DNA from: Confluentibacter lentus
GTDB taxonomy: Bacteria; Bacteroidota; Bacteroidia; Flavobacteriales; Flavobacteriaceae
Length of the DNA: 64,000 nt
Reading direction: 5' to 3'
Assembly: GCF_002806995.1 (NCBI RefSeq)
Contig: NZ_NIHE01000009.1
Location: 1-64,000 of the forward strand
Part shown: positions 38,842 to 50,203 of the stretch, piece by piece
How positions within the stretch are numbered: the stretch's first letter is position 1
Layout of the letters: the number at the start of each line of letters is the position of its first letter
Translations under genes and position numbers: made by a program
Notes under the pieces: model-generated
What the model saw: the letters and a program-made list of their open reading frames with translations, nothing else
Databases searched by the model: none
Told to the model about the DNA's origin: nothing

Positions 38842-41800
38842 ATGTATCAAAACATTTTTTTAAAAGACCTATTTATTTGTTTGTGTTGTATAAATTTTGC
38901 TTATGCTCAAAATAATAATAGCCAAGAAAGGCCAAATATTATATTTATACTTACTGATGATCAACGTTTTGATGCTATTGGATATGCAGGTAACAAATAT
39001 GTTGAAACTCCAGAAATGGATAATTTAGCAAAGTCTGGAACATATTTTAATACTGCAATAGTTACAACTCCTATTTGTGCGGCTAGTAGAGCAAGTATAT
39101 TAACAGGTCTACACGAGCGGACTCATAACTATAATTTTCAAACTGGGAATGTGCGTGAGGAGTATATGGCGAATTCCTATCCGGTAGTTCTTAAAAATAA
39201 TGGTTATTATGTGGGGTTTTACGGAAAATACGGAGTTGGGTATGATGGTTTAGAGAAACAATTTGATGCCTTCGAATCATTTGATAGAAATAATGGTTAT
39301 AAGGACAGAAGAGGTTATTACTATAAAACCATAGGTGAAGATACAGTGCATTTAACCCGATATACTGGACAAAAGGCTTTAGATTTTATTGATAAAACTT
39401 CTAATGAAAAACCGTTTTGTTTGTCGTTAAGTTTTAGTGCGCCTCATGCACATGACGGGGCGACAGAGCAGTACTTTTGGCAATCTGAAACAGATAACCT
39501 ACTATCTAACACAACAATTCCTGGACCTGTACTTGGAGATATTAAATATTTTAACGCACTGCCTAAGGTTGTAAAGGATGGGTTTAATAGATTGCGTTGG
39601 ACTTGGCGCTATGATTCATCAGAAAAGTATCAACACAGCCTAAAGGGATATTATAGAATGATTTCTGGAATTGATTTGGAGATCAAAAAAATTCGTGATA
39701 AGCTAAAGGAAAAAGGTTTAGATAAGAATACGGTTATCATATTTATGGGTGACAATGGATACTTTCTAGGAGAGCGTCAGTTAGCTGGTAAATGGCTAAT
39801 GTATGATAATTCCATTCGTGTACCTCTTATCATTTATGATCCTCGAGTTCATGACCATCAAGATATAAATGATATGGCTTTAAATATCGATATCCCATCT
39901 ACTATAGCGGATATTGCGGGTATTCAGGCTCCAAGTACTTGGCAAGGTAAAAGTTTAATGCCAATTGTAAATAAAGAAACAAAATCTATTGAAAGAGATA
40001 CAGTTCTCATTGAACATATTTGGGACTTTACCGAAATACCTTCTAGTGAAGGAGTTCGGACTAATGAGTGGAAATATTTTCGATATATAAATGATAAAAC
40101 CATTGAAGAACTTTACAATTTAAAGAAAGATCCTCAAGAGATTAAAAACTTAATAAATGATAAAAAGTATAAGGAAGTAGCTGATAACCTTCGTGCAAAA
40201 CTTGAGCAATTAATCAAAAAAAATAGTGATAAGTATCGTTCTTCACCAACAGATTTAACTGTAGAGCTTATAAGAGCCCCCAGTAAAGATGTTAAAGTGT
40301 TGGATGCTAAACCAGAATTTGGTTGGACGGTACCTTTAACTTCAAAAATTCAATCAGCATACCAAATTTTAGTAGCTTCAAGTGAGAAAATAATAGATGC
40401 TAATAACGGCGATGTTTGGGATAGTGGGCAAGTGCGGTCAGGTGCTTCAACAAATGTAGAATATCAAGGAAAACCTCTTGAAAATGGAAAGAACTACTTC
40501 TGGAAAGTAAGAATTTGGGATGATGAAAATCGACTTGTTGAATATTCTAACTCTCAGGAATTTTCATTTGGAGAGCACACTAACTACATGATTTCTACCA
40601 AAAATAAGTTTGAAATAAGTAAGATTAATCCTGTAATTTTTGAAAATTGCGGTGATTTTTATTTTATCGATTTTGGTAAGGCAGCATTTGCAACCATGAA
40701 CTTTAATTACAAAGCAAAAAAGCCACATACATTAAAAATTAGAATAGGCGAGCAGCTAGAAGGAAATAGTATTAATCGAAAACCGTTTGAAAGAAGCCAT
40801 ATTCGCTACCAAGAAGTGTTAGTTTATGTAACACCAAATAAAACCAAATATCAAATTAGCATAAAACCAGATGAGAGGAATACTTTACCAGGGAAACCTT
40901 TGCCTAATGGTTTTCCTGTTTTAATGCCATTTAGATATGCTGAAGTTGAAGGAGCTCAAGAATTAATAACGATAAATGATTTTGAACAGTTGGCTTATCA
41001 CACTTATTGGGATGAGAAGGCGAGTAGTTTTAAAAGCTCTAACGATATTTTAAACCAAGTTTGGGACCTGTGTAAGTATTCTATAAAGGCTACAACATTT
41101 AATGGTTTGTATGTTGATGGTGACAGAGAACGTATTCCATATGAAGCAGATGCATATTTAAATCAACTTAGTCACTATACTACTGATAGGGAGTATGCCA
41201 TAGCAAGACGAACTATCGAGTATTTTATGGAACATCCAACATGGCCCACTGAATCGCAACAGCATGTTGCTTTAATGTTTTATGCTGATTATATGTACAC
41301 AGGTAATACAGAGTTAATTGAGAAATATTATGATAAATTAAAGCATAAAACACTTTACGAATTATCAAATGAAGAGGGTCTTATTACTTCACAAAATGTA
41401 TCTCATGAGTTTATGTTAAAGCTTGGGTTTAAAGAAGATTATAATAGACCAATTGAGGATATAGTCGATTGGCCTTCTGTTGGATTGGGACAAGATCCTG
41501 AAAATTTAGGTGAACGAGATGGTTATGTCTTTAAACCCTATAATACGGTTATCAATGCGTTTTTCTATGAAAACATGAGAATTATGGTAGAATTTGCTAA
41601 AATATTGGGAAAAACCCAAGAAGTTTTAGACTTCGAATTGAGAGCTGCTAAAGTTAAAAAAGCACTGAATGAAAAAATGTTTGATAAAGAAAAGGGATAT
41701 TACATCGATGGAATAGGAACAGATCATGCATCATTGCACGCTAATATGCTGCCTTTAGCTTTTAATATGGTGCCCGAAGAATATATAAATGGCGTAGTAG

Positions 41801-42357
41801 ATTTTGTAAAATCACGAGGCATGGCATGCAGTATTTATGGCTCTCAATATTTAATGGATGGATTGTATAATGCAGGAGAAGCTGATTATGCTTTAGATTT
41901 ATTAGTGAGTACCAATGAAAGAAATTGGTATAATATGATTCGAGTAGGTTCTACTACTTTAGAGGCCTGGGCATTAAGATTTAAGAATAATTTAGACTGG
42001 AATCATGCTTGGAGTGCAGTACCTGCTAACGCAATAACCAGAGGGTTATGGGGAATTCAGCCAAAAACACCTGGTTTTGAGGTAGCTTACATAAAGCCTC
42101 AAATGAGTAAGCTAAAATCTAGCGAAATTGAAGTTCCTACTGTTAGAGGTAGTATTAAAGGGCGATATACTTACAATGGAGCAAGCCTTGAAACATATGA
42201 GATAGAAATACCAGGCAACATGGTGGCAGAATTTTCATTAAATAATTTAAAAGGTAAAGACATTATACATAATGGTCAAAAAGTAGCATTAGCCTTTAAA
42301 ACAATTAGGTTAACACCAGGACAGCATACAATTAAATTGGTTATAAATTCTTTTTAA
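38842..42357 (+). CDS. Secreted sulfatase-alpha-L-rhamnosidase (S1-GH78) fusion
   Basis: 1171 residues. Signal peptide (1-22), then an S1 sulfatase (about 28-455) with the formylglycine motif at Cys79 ([10 protein letters not shown]-x-A-x-R form), metal residues in [14 protein letters not shown] and a [12 protein letters not shown] segment. A GH78 part follows: beta-sandwich (about 470-575, with WDSGQVRSG), then the catalytic (alpha/alpha)6 barrel with [16 protein letters not shown] (about 758), and a C-terminal sandwich. It should desulfate and then cleave L-rhamnose on one polypeptide. Comparable fusions occur in ulvan loci of other marine flavobacteria. Sulfate position is unknown. Confidence 0.93.
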   Translation: MYQNIFLKDLFICLCCINFAYAQNNNSQERPNIIFILTDDQRFDAIGYAGNKYVETPEMDNLAKSGTYFNTAIVTTPICAASRASILTGLHERTHNYNFQTGNVREEYMANSYPVVLKNNGYYVGFYGKYGVGYDGLEKQFDAFESFDRNNGYKDRRGYYYKTIGEDTVHLTRYTGQKALDFIDKTSNEKPFCLSLSFSAPHAHDGATEQYFWQSETDNLLSNTTIPGPVLGDIKYFNALPKVVKDGFNRLRWTWRYDSSEKYQHSLKGYYRMISGIDLEIKKIRDKLKEKGLDKNTVIIFMGDNGYFLGERQLAGKWLMYDNSIRVPLIIYDPRVHDHQDINDMALNIDIPSTIADIAGIQAPSTWQGKSLMPIVNKETKSIERDTVLIEHIWDFTEIPSSEGVRTNEWKYFRYINDKTIEELYNLKKDPQEIKNLINDKKYKEVADNLRAKLEQLIKKNSDKYRSSPTDLTVELIRAPSKDVKVLDAKPEFGWTVPLTSKIQSAYQILVASSEKIIDANNGDVWDSGQVRSGASTNVEYQGKPLENGKNYFWKVRIWDDENRLVEYSNSQEFSFGEHTNYMISTKNKFEISKINPVIFENCGDFYFIDFGKAAFATMNFNYKAKKPHTLKIRIGEQLEGNSINRKPFERSHIRYQEVLVYVTPNKTKYQISIKPDERNTLPGKPLPNGFPVLMPFRYAEVEGAQELITINDFEQLAYHTYWDEKASSFKSSNDILNQVWDLCKYSIKATTFNGLYVDGDRERIPYEADAYLNQLSHYTTDREYAIARRTIEYFMEHPTWPTESQQHVALMFYADYMYTGNTELIEKYYDKLKHKTLYELSNEEGLITSQNVSHEFMLKLGFKEDYNRPIEDIVDWPSVGLGQDPENLGERDGYVFKPYNTVINAFFYENMRIMVEFAKILGKTQEVLDFELRAAKVKKALNEKMFDKEKGYYIDGIGTDHASLHANMLPLAFNMVPEEYINGVVDFVKSRGMACSIYGSQYLMDGLYNAGEADYALDLLVSTNERNWYNMIRVGSTTLEAWALRFKNNLDWNHAWSAVPANAITRGLWGIQPKTPGFEVAYIKPQMSKLKSSEIEVPTVRGSIKGRYTYNGASLETYEIEIPGNMVAEFSLNNLKGKDIIHNGQKVALAFKTIRLTPGQHTIKLVINSF

Positions 42358-42432
42358 TAAGGATTAATTGAAAAGAAGTAACATTTTAGTCAAACGTAAA
42401 ATGACATATGAATACATAATAAAATTTTAGGT

Positions 42433-42534
42433 ATGAATAAAAATAACTTAGTAAAAGTAAGCCTCATTTTATATTTAATGTTAGCTAGAGGTACTTTTTT
42501 ATTGGCAGGTAGTGAAATATTAAAACTTTTATAA
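42433..42534 (+). pseudogene. Signal-peptide fragment of a lost secreted protein
   Basis: A 33-codon frame begins MNKNNLVKVSLILYLMLARG, which looks like an export signal, then stops with TAA. Its stop overlaps the ATG of the next pseudogene (TAATG). No mature domain is left. It may be the 5' remnant of a deleted gene. Confidence 0.4.
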
Positions 42535-43738
42535 TGATCTTTAAAAATTAGAAAATTGGATTTATTTTTTTTGTTTTATCAGTATCATTTTGTGGAAGCA
42601 ATTTAGAGGCACAAAACAAAAAGCTGTCTCTTTTAGATTATGATAGATTAATAAAAGTAAAAGAGCAACTGCATACATCAAATTATACTTATGCCTATCC
42701 TAAATTAATACATTCAGCTGATGGTATATTAAAAGAAGACCCTTTTTATGTGGTAAACAAAACTCAAATCCCAGTGAGTGGCGATAAGCATGATTATTTA
42801 AGCCTCGACCCTTACTCGTGGACAGATTCTGCAAAAACAGATGGGTTACCTTGGATTCGGAAAGACGGTGAAGTAAACCCATTGACAAGAGGCGATAATG
42901 TGGATGAACCCAGAAAAGATAAGATGTTTGGCAATGTAAATAAGCTATCTAATGCAGATTTTTTTCCTGATGATGAAAAGTATGCGAAAAAATTAATAGA
43001 GCTTCTTGAGTTATGGTTCTTGAATCCTGAAACTAAAATGAATCCTAATCTCAATTTTGCTCAAGGAATTCCAGGAATAAATACTGAACGTGGTATAGGT
43101 ATCATAGAGTTTGGGGGTGTTTCCAATGTTGCAAACGCAATTGAGATCTTAGAATTGAATAATGCCATAAACAATGAAGATTCAAAAGCATTACGAAATT
43201 GGATTGCAACATATTTAGATTGGTTACAGTATAGCGAGTTTGGTGTTTTCGAAAGAACACGTTTAAATAACCAAGAGACACAATATTATGTTCAAGTAAG
43301 TAGTTTACTATTGTTTTTAAATAAAGAGGATGAAGCTAAAAAGTATTTAGAATCATTACAAATCCTAGAATTAAAGGTCAAATAGAACCAGACGTTAAGC
43401 AATCACTTGAACTTGCAAGAAGAAATCGTTGTCATATAGACTATGAATTTAAAAGGGTTTATGCAATTAGCATATTTAGGAACAAAAGTAAATGTTGATT
43501 TATGTCACTAGAAAGCAGAAAATGGTGCTAGCATTCAAAAGGCTTTTGAGTTTTGATACCATATGCAAAGGAAGAGAAAGAATGGACATATAAACAAATT
43601 ACAAGCCTAGATAAGTCTATTGAAAATCTAAAAGAAACATTTGCTAGAGCTGGAAGTTTTTTAGGTATTGAAAACTATTGTGAAATAGAAAATCTAGAAA
43701 ATAAAAAAGGGAATGACTTATTCTGTAACTGTAATTAA
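42534..43738 (+). pseudogene. Alginate-lyase-family polysaccharide lyase, broken
   Basis: The ATG at 42534 is followed by TAG at codon 6, then the frame reads on through a signal peptide (FFVLSVSFCGSNLEAQ) and a long alginate-lyase-superfamily segment (DYDRLIKVKEQL; SGDKHDYLSLDPYSW; DGLPWIRKDGEVNP; GIGIIEFGG; Tyr in QYYVQVSSLLLFL) up to 43385. The rest is split by frameshifts at about 43385-43550; the C-terminal piece (43553-43738) has IPYAKEEKEWTYKQ. It would have cut uronic acid bonds, such as in ulvan or glucuronan. At least four lesions make it dead. Confidence 0.85.
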
Positions 43739-43751
43739 AAAAGAAACCACT

Positions 43752-44066
43752 ATGCAAAGATTAGCTTTTAAAATGAAACTAAATACTGGACAAAAAGAAG
43801 TCTATCAAAAGCGACATGATGAGCTTTGGCCAGAATTAAAGAAATTGCTAAAAGATAATGGCGTAAGCGAATATTCCATTTTTTTAGATGAAGAAACCAA
43901 TACACTTTTCGCTTTTCAAAAAGTATCTGGTCAAGGTGGCTCACAGGATTTAGCATCTAATCCTTTTGTAAAAAAATGGTGGGATTTTATGGCCGATATC
44001 ATGGAGGTAAACCCAGATAATTCGCCAGTATCAATTCCTTTGGAAGAAGTTTTTTATATGGAATAA
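43752..44066 (+). CDS. rhaM: L-rhamnose mutarotase
   Basis: 104 residues from the ATG at 43752, the usual size; an upstream frame of 13 codons (43713) is just the tail of the decayed lyase region. Interconverts alpha and beta L-rhamnopyranose. Typical motifs: MQRLAFKMKLNTGQKEVYQKRHDELWPEL opening in part, with His and Trp of HDELWPEL, YSIFLDEETNTLFAF, and an ending KWWDFMADIM. Intact in the middle of decayed genes, which suggests selection keeps it. It feeds the operon at 29-38 kb. Confidence 0.92.
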   Translation: MQRLAFKMKLNTGQKEVYQKRHDELWPELKKLLKDNGVSEYSIFLDEETNTLFAFQKVSGQGGSQDLASNPFVKKWWDFMADIMEVNPDNSPVSIPLEEVFYME

Positions 44067-44081
44067 TTAAGAATCACAAAT

Positions 44082-45236
44082 ATGAAAAAATATATTTTAA
44101 AACCTATTAAATTCTTTTGCACATTAATATTTTTAGCTGGAATGTCTTTTAGTTTAAATTCTTGTTAAGATGGTATTCCTAATAAAAACAATATTGGTTT
44201 TTCCAAGGCTTAAAAAAACCTCTAGACGAAGTAAAGCAATTTGGAGGTTTGCCTAAGTTATGAAGTAAAACAAAGGTTGACCGATTGAATATCAACAATA
44301 GATTTTCGGAAATTGAAGAAACAAATGTAATCCCACAAAACATTATGATTCACACTTTTGATAGCAGCAGAGTAGAACAAAACGATTTTTCTAAATACAC
44401 GAACTGGTATTTAGAAGAAGGCGACACTCAAATTTTAAACTTCATCCGGGGGATTGTAATACAAGAAATTCGAGGAAGTATTGTCGCATTGAATCACATA
44501 CAAAGATAAAAATGAAACAAGGCGAAAAGCATGAGTTCACAGGAACTTATAACCTTTTTAAATGTGAAGAAACCGTGTGTGTTTTTCAGGTTTTTAATAG
44601 TTCGGTTGTTCATCCGCATATGATAGAAAAAATTGAAGAAGCCGATAATCATTTACGAACAGGGTTTTTAGGAACAGCATTATTGTCTAAAGTTTCAGAT
44701 AATATAGGTAGAGTAGATTTAATGCATAAGCTATTTTTTAATGAAACTAATCTGTCATGGTTTTATTCTATAAATCAAGGGGCTACTACAATATGGGAGC
44801 GTTGGAATAGTTACAGTAAATCAGAAGGGTTTAGTAAAGAAAAAATGAATAGCTTAAACCAATACGCTTATGGTGCCATAGGACAATGGATGTATGAGCG
44901 TATCGCAGGAATTGCTCCTCTAGAACCAGGGTATAAAAAAATACTAATTGCTCCACATCCTTGTAAGCCGCTTACTTCTGCTTCAGGGTCACTTAATGCG
45001 CCTTATAGAAAAGTCACTTCTTCATGGAAGCATATGGATGGGAAATTTACTTTGGAAATAACCATTCCTTCAAATACAACAGCATTGGTAACGATACCTT
45101 TCAAAGATTTGAATGATGTGGCATTAAATTGTTTAAAAATAAGTAATGACAAAAATATAAAAATAAAAGACCAAAAGGTGATGAAGTCACAATAGAAGTT
45201 TCTGCTGGAACGTATAATATTAATTCTAAATTTTAA
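44082..45236 (+). pseudogene. Deletion-made chimera: jelly-roll lyase-like N-terminus joined to GH78 C-terminus
   Basis: A lipoprotein-like start (MKKYILKPIKFFCTLIFLAG, then NSC followed by TAA) leads into a region like polysaccharide lyases of the jelly-roll type (IMIHTFDSS, NDFSKYTNWYLEEGDTQ, KHEFTGTYNLFK, FQVFNSS) with a frameshift at about 44430. At about 44605 the text changes directly, in frame, to the C-terminal part of a GH78 rhamnosidase (HLRTGFLGTALLSKV, GATTIWERWNSYS, YGAIGQWMYERIAGI). A last frameshift near 45170 precedes the natural end. Lyase identity (PL28 would fit an ulvan locus) is a guess. Confidence 0.75.
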
Positions 45237-45241
45237 TAAAA

Positions 45242-46729
45242 ATGAAATCAACAATTTTTTTATCGCTTTGTTTTTTTAGTTTATGTGGATGCTTATCTTC
45301 AAAAAAAGAAGAGAAACAAAAGGTTTTAAATAAGCCTAATTTATTAATAGTGCTTTCAGATCAACATTCCTATGATATGGTGGGAGCCTATGGAAACACA
45401 CAAGTTATAACACCTAATCTTGATAAGTTTGCCCAAGAAGGCATGTTATTGAAAAATAGTTTTTCAAATCAGCCAGTATGTACACCATTTAGAGGGATGC
45501 TTATGAGTGGAATGCATCCTTTAAAAAATGGTGCTTTTTCTAACGATTGTCCTTTATTGCCTAATAATAGTATCCTATTGGCACAAAAGTTAAAAAATGA
45601 AGGCTATCAAACCGCGTATATAGGAAAATGGCATCTGCTAGGTGGAGAAAGAGATAGACCTATTCCGCAAGGAGATATGCGTTATGGATTTGATAAATTA
45701 TTGACTGATAATTGCCATCTAGATTTCAGACCTCACAAATCCTTTTTTTGGAATGAAAATGGAGAAAAAGAGTTTTTTGACGAATGGGAAGTATTTGGAC
45801 AAACTAAACAAGCCATTTCTTATTTAGATACTATAGATAAAACTAAACCATTTGCACTTATAGTTTCTTGGCATCCACCACATGATTGGGGCAAGATAGA
45901 AGGAGAAGACGGAAAAATGCATTATAGATATGAAACCCTTGACGAATTTACGTCACTTTACAATCCAGATTCCATTAAAGTAAGACCAGGGATTAATCCA
46001 TCGCCAGATTTAATGAAAATGTATCATGGGCATATGTCTATGATTAGTGGTATAGATAAAGCCTTTGGTATGCTAATGACTAAACTTAAAGAAAAGGACT
46101 TAGTAGATAATACAGTAACGGTTTTTACCGCAGATCATGGTGATATGTTAGAGTCACACGGTGCTATTTTACCTAAGCAATATCCCTACGATTATTCAAA
46201 TAGAACGCCTTTTATTATTAAATATCCAAAGAAAATAAAGCACAATACTCAGTCTGATGTGCTCTTTGGTGTTTTAGATTTTTTGCCAACGGTTTTAGGT
46301 TTTATGGACATTTCAAGTAAACAGAAATACGATGGAAAAGACCTCTCAGATGCATTACTCACTAACAACACAGATGCTGTAGCATATATTCCAATTTTTA
46401 ATTTTGAAAGAGGAACTGTGAAAAAACACAGCTGGCGAGGTGTTATTACTAAGGAGTTTACATATGCAATTGCTGGAGGGGAAAACCCATTAGAAATGAA
46501 CAATGTTTTGTTTGACAGAAAAAATGATCCCTACCAATTGAACAACTTATTTTATAACCCAGAATATAAAAATAAAAGAGAGGAATTAGAAAAATTAGCC
46601 TATGATTCTATGAATACATTTAATGACAAATTTTATGTTGAAGCAGATTTTAAAAGGGTTGAACCCAAAGAAACATGGGAATACAATTATTCAAAAAGGC
46701 CAATAGATTTTTTTGACAATAATAATTAA
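45242..46729 (+). CDS. S1-family sulfatase, lipoprotein
   Basis: 495 residues. Lipobox LCGC (Cys17), so anchored in the envelope. The sulfatase motif is Cys80-T-P-F-R84 (QPVCTPFRGM), requiring conversion to formylglycine. Metal and substrate residues appear in SDQHSYDMVGAYG, GKWHLLGG and DHGDMLESHG. It starts 5 bp after the GH78 remnant, in the same transcription direction. The S1 subfamily and regiospecificity cannot be read by eye. Length and motifs are complete, so it is probably active. Confidence 0.92.
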   Translation: MKSTIFLSLCFFSLCGCLSSKKEEKQKVLNKPNLLIVLSDQHSYDMVGAYGNTQVITPNLDKFAQEGMLLKNSFSNQPVCTPFRGMLMSGMHPLKNGAFSNDCPLLPNNSILLAQKLKNEGYQTAYIGKWHLLGGERDRPIPQGDMRYGFDKLLTDNCHLDFRPHKSFFWNENGEKEFFDEWEVFGQTKQAISYLDTIDKTKPFALIVSWHPPHDWGKIEGEDGKMHYRYETLDEFTSLYNPDSIKVRPGINPSPDLMKMYHGHMSMISGIDKAFGMLMTKLKEKDLVDNTVTVFTADHGDMLESHGAILPKQYPYDYSNRTPFIIKYPKKIKHNTQSDVLFGVLDFLPTVLGFMDISSKQKYDGKDLSDALLTNNTDAVAYIPIFNFERGTVKKHSWRGVITKEFTYAIAGGENPLEMNNVLFDRKNDPYQLNNLFYNPEYKNKREELEKLAYDSMNTFNDKFYVEADFKRVEPKETWEYNYSKRPIDFFDNNN

Positions 46730-46759
46730 TACAGATTAAAAAAAATTAAGTCTTATAGT

Positions 46760-48170
46760 ATGTTCCTTTTTTGCTTTGTAATTTTAACAGCTTGTCATGT
46801 AGGTAAAGGCAAAAAAGAAGAAATTGCACAGTTAGAAACGTATCAAAGAATATCAAATCAAAACCAAATATTCTTTTATAGCTGTAGATGATTTAAAACC
46901 AGAGCTCAATTTTTATGGAGCGACTCATATTAAATCGCCTAACCTCGATAACCTGGCGTCACAAAGCATGGTTTTTGAACGTTCTTATTGTAACATTCCA
47001 GTGTGTGGTGCTTCTAGGGTAAGCATTCTTACAGGGCTGAGACCAACCCGAAACCGCTTTGTTGATGCTTACACTAAAAAAGATGACTAGGTACCTAATA
47101 TTGTATCGCTTCCATTTACTTTAAAAAATAATGGATATACTACTATTTCCACTGGAAAAATCTATCATCATGGGGATGATGATAAAAATGCTTGGAACGA
47201 AATTTGGCATCCAAATACGAAAGGAGTAGCTATGCATTAAAAGAAAGTACAAATTTGAAAAGTGAGGACAATAGAGGACCTGCATATGAATTTGCAGAAG
47301 ATGCTGATTTTGTTTACTCAGATGGTAAAATAGTGAACATAGGCATTTATGATTTAAATAAACTTAAAAAAGCGGGAGAGCCCTTTTTTTTAGCATTTGG
47401 TTTTATGAAACCCCATTTACCATTTAATACTCCAACAAAATATTGGAATATGTATGATGAAAACACCATTGATTTATCAGAAAGTTACCTGCAACCAAAA
47501 TCCATTTCATCTATAGCTTTTCATAATTCTGGAGAATTGAGAGTTTATTACGGTATTCCAAAAAAAGGAGATTTAAGCAAAGAAATAGCCATTAAAATAA
47601 TACATGGTTGTTATGCATGTGTTAGTTATTTGGATGCACAAATTGGGTGTGTTAGATGAATTAAAAAACCTAGGATTAGATAAAATCACCATAGTTGTTT
47701 TATAGGGAGATCACGGTTATAATTTTTGTGAATACAAAATGTGGTGTAAACATTCTACCTTCGAGTCTTCCATGAGAACGCCATTAATAGTTAAAGTGCC
47801 TGGTGTTACAAAAGGATTGAAATCTCAAAGCATAACAGAATATATAGATATTTACCCAAGCCTTTGTGAGTTGGTAAATATTAAATCACCTACTCATCTT
47901 GAAGGAGAGAGTTTTATAAAACTTATAAAAGAATTAAAAAGAAATAAAGATTTTACGAAATCAAAATATAGAGATGCCATAGCCCTTATTAAAGGAAATA
48001 TGATTTATATGGAATGGGCTGATGATGAAGGAAAATCTTATAATAGAATGTTATTCGATCATTCAATATACCCGATGGAACTTGATAACCTTGCTGAAAA
48101 ATCAGATTACAAAGAGGTAGTTTCTTCATTGTCAAATGATCTTCATATAAATGGGGGGAAGATTTTCTAA
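46760..48170 (+). pseudogene. S1_7-like (iduronate-2-sulfatase-like) sulfatase, broken
   Basis: The whole length of a sulfatase can be followed but in changing frames. A lipoprotein start at 46760 (MFLFCFVILTACHVG), then a different frame with [23 protein letters not shown] and the intact motif [17 protein letters not shown], then a TAG near 47088. From 47192 to 47659 comes the middle part (PFFLAFGFMKPHLPF), a further frameshift, TAG near 47703, and the end (GDHGYNFCEYKMWCKHSTFE) to 48170. The [12 protein letters not shown] pattern is that of iduronate-2-sulfatases. At least five lesions. Confidence 0.88.
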
Positions 48171-48188
48171 TAAAATAAATATAGCGAG

Positions 48189-49022
48189 ATGTTAAATAGA
48201 AAAGATATATATGTATTGGTGCTTATATTAACAATTTGTAATAATATAATAGCACAAAATCTTAAAAGACCAATAATCTTAGTTAAATCAAGTGACAAAC
48301 CCACTATTCTAAAAAAAATAGAAACTCAACCTTGGGCTAAAAAAACCTATAGCGATTTTATAGAAAAACTTAATCAAGATGTCAATCTACACGAATCTAA
48401 TGCTGATGCATTTCTTAGAGGAATGCACTTGATTGGGATGACGGAAGAGCAGGAGAAATGCCCCCTTTTATCTTATTTATCATAACATTGGAGATAATTT
48501 GGAGTTTTTAAATAAAGATTTGTCCCTAACAACAGAGCCTGAACGCTATAAAGCCAACGCTAGCAATGAATGGATTCAGAATAAAAAATTTAGGCATCCA
48601 AGGGGCATTTTTTTGAAGAAGTAAAAACTTCTAAAAATTATTCATGAAATGTAAGAGCACAATTTTTAATTGAGAAAATTTATAATTCACCAGTTTTTAT
48701 GGGATTACCTATTCCAGGATTTCCTAATAGAGAATACACCAAAGTTAAGGCCCTTCATACTTTTGAAGCACCAAAGCCATATAATGAACTTCCAACTCCA
48801 ATACTAGTTGCCAGGAAAAAGGGAGAAGCTTGGAAAAAGCCCCTTGTTGTTGCATATGAACCTTTTGATACAAGAATTAATAAAGCAAGTATTATTTCAG
48901 TAGAAAAACTAGAGAAAAATGGTGTTTATAAAGGTTTAAAAACACTATTTATACAACAGCTGGGAGTGGCAATAGAGGCGGGTAAGGCAGAGCTGTCATC
49001 CTTAGGGCAGTTCTCAAAATAA
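48189..49022 (+). pseudogene. Heparinase II/III-like lyase with internal deletion
   Basis: Begins with a signal peptide (IYVLVLILTICNNIIAQ) and about 80 mature residues (SDKPTILKKIETQPWAKKTY). At about 48470 the frame shifts and the text jumps to a C-terminal section (YHNIGDNLEFLNKDLSLTT; ANASNEWIQNKKFRHP), followed by stops and a final piece to 49022 (GLPIPGFPNREYTKVKALHT). The catalytic middle, several hundred residues in Hepar_II_III enzymes, is missing. The family call rests on the N- and C-terminal patterns from memory of related flavobacterial lyases. Confidence 0.65.
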
Positions 49023-49156
49023 GGAGTTATTATTGAATAGAAAAAGTATAACCAATAAAATAAAGATATAAAATTTCAGTTGTAATATACGATTGTTACG
49101 AATGTAAATTTAGTCTCATTCGGTTAAATTAAATAGTGTTATTTTTTGCTAATAAA

Positions 49157-50203
49157 TTACAACGAATCTCTTTCAATTAAATTAAAAGGTACTTTTAGCT
49201 TGTACTTTTTCTTATTTAAAATAATGTTTGCAGCAGTTTCCCCCATTATTTTAAAATCAGTAGATATTACTGTAATTCCCAAAAGCTCTTTAAGAGGTGT
49301 GTCATTATAAGAAATAATGCCGATATCATGCCCTAATTTAAATTCATCTTCTCTTACCTGTTTAACCAAATTAACTAAATCAGCTTCTTCAATAGTAATA
49401 AACAAATCTCTTTTTTTTAATATCATATCGTCATATACCTTGTCTAATATTTCAAAATCCAATTTGTGTTCGATACAAAATTTTCTAAATCCATGCAAAA
49501 TGCGTTTAGGGTAAGGATAAACAGCTTTATCTGGAAAAACTAAAATAATTTTTTGATATTTTTTTATTTTGGAAATTCCTTCAGTTAAAGACCAATATAT
49601 GTCATTTTCAAAATCTTGATAGACTTGTCCTATGGCGTTGTTTAATTCGGGTTTAATATTGTCTAAAATAATTAATCTTTCTTGAGCTATTTTTTCTAAG
49701 GCCTTAATGGCTTTATCAGTAAAACTAATATGTTCTAATGAATCTGTTTTGAAATGAGGCATAATTACAAAGTAGTCGTACGCCAACTTGTTTTTTTCTA
49801 TTAAATTTAAAAACAGTGATTCGTCACAGTGATAAACGTGCAAGTCTGTATGAGAATTAGCTCCAATACTGTTTATAAAATGATTGTAGGTTTTAAGTTT
49901 GTAGTTGCTTAATTTATTTATAAGAAATAAAATATTAACTTTAGAAATTAGCTTAGTTTGAGAGATATAATAGCCTTTGCCTCGTATAGAGGCGATAACG
50001 TTTCTGTCCTTTAAGATGCTATATGCTTTTTCTACGGTATCTCTCGAAAGATAAAATTCCTCACTGAATCTATTTATCGAGGGTATTTTTTGATCCATTT
50101 TGAAATTTCCTTTCGCAATATTATCTATTACAGAGTCAACAATTTGTTGGTATTTTGGCACCCTTGAGTTTTCATCAATATTAACGTGTTTAAATATTTC
50201 CAT
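49157..50203 (-). CDS. GntR-family regulator with LacI-type sugar-binding domain
   Basis: 348 residues, intact. Winged helix (about 10-80; NSRVPKYQQIVDSVIDNIAKG and EEFYLSRDTVEKAYSILKDRN with IRGKGYY), then a periplasmic-binding-protein-like effector domain (about 85-345, with GHDIGIISYNDTPLKELL near the end). Such chimeras sense a sugar or sugar phosphate. It is the best local candidate for the factor that acts at the CAGGATAG promoters, being the paralogue of the broken regulator beside the rhamnose operon. Its own upstream region has a TAAATTTG -7 box (minus strand 50242-50235) but no CAGGATAG site. Confidence 0.92.
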   Translation of the reverse strand: MEIFKHVNIDENSRVPKYQQIVDSVIDNIAKGNFKMDQKIPSINRFSEEFYLSRDTVEKAYSILKDRNVIASIRGKGYYISQTKLISKVNILFLINKLSNYKLKTYNHFINSIGANSHTDLHVYHCDESLFLNLIEKNKLAYDYFVIMPHFKTDSLEHISFTDKAIKALEKIAQERLIILDNIKPELNNAIGQVYQDFENDIYWSLTEGISKIKKYQKIILVFPDKAVYPYPKRILHGFRKFCIEHKLDFEILDKVYDDMILKKRDLFITIEEADLVNLVKQVREDEFKLGHDIGIISYNDTPLKELLGITVISTDFKIMGETAANIILNKKKYKLKVPFNLIERDSL

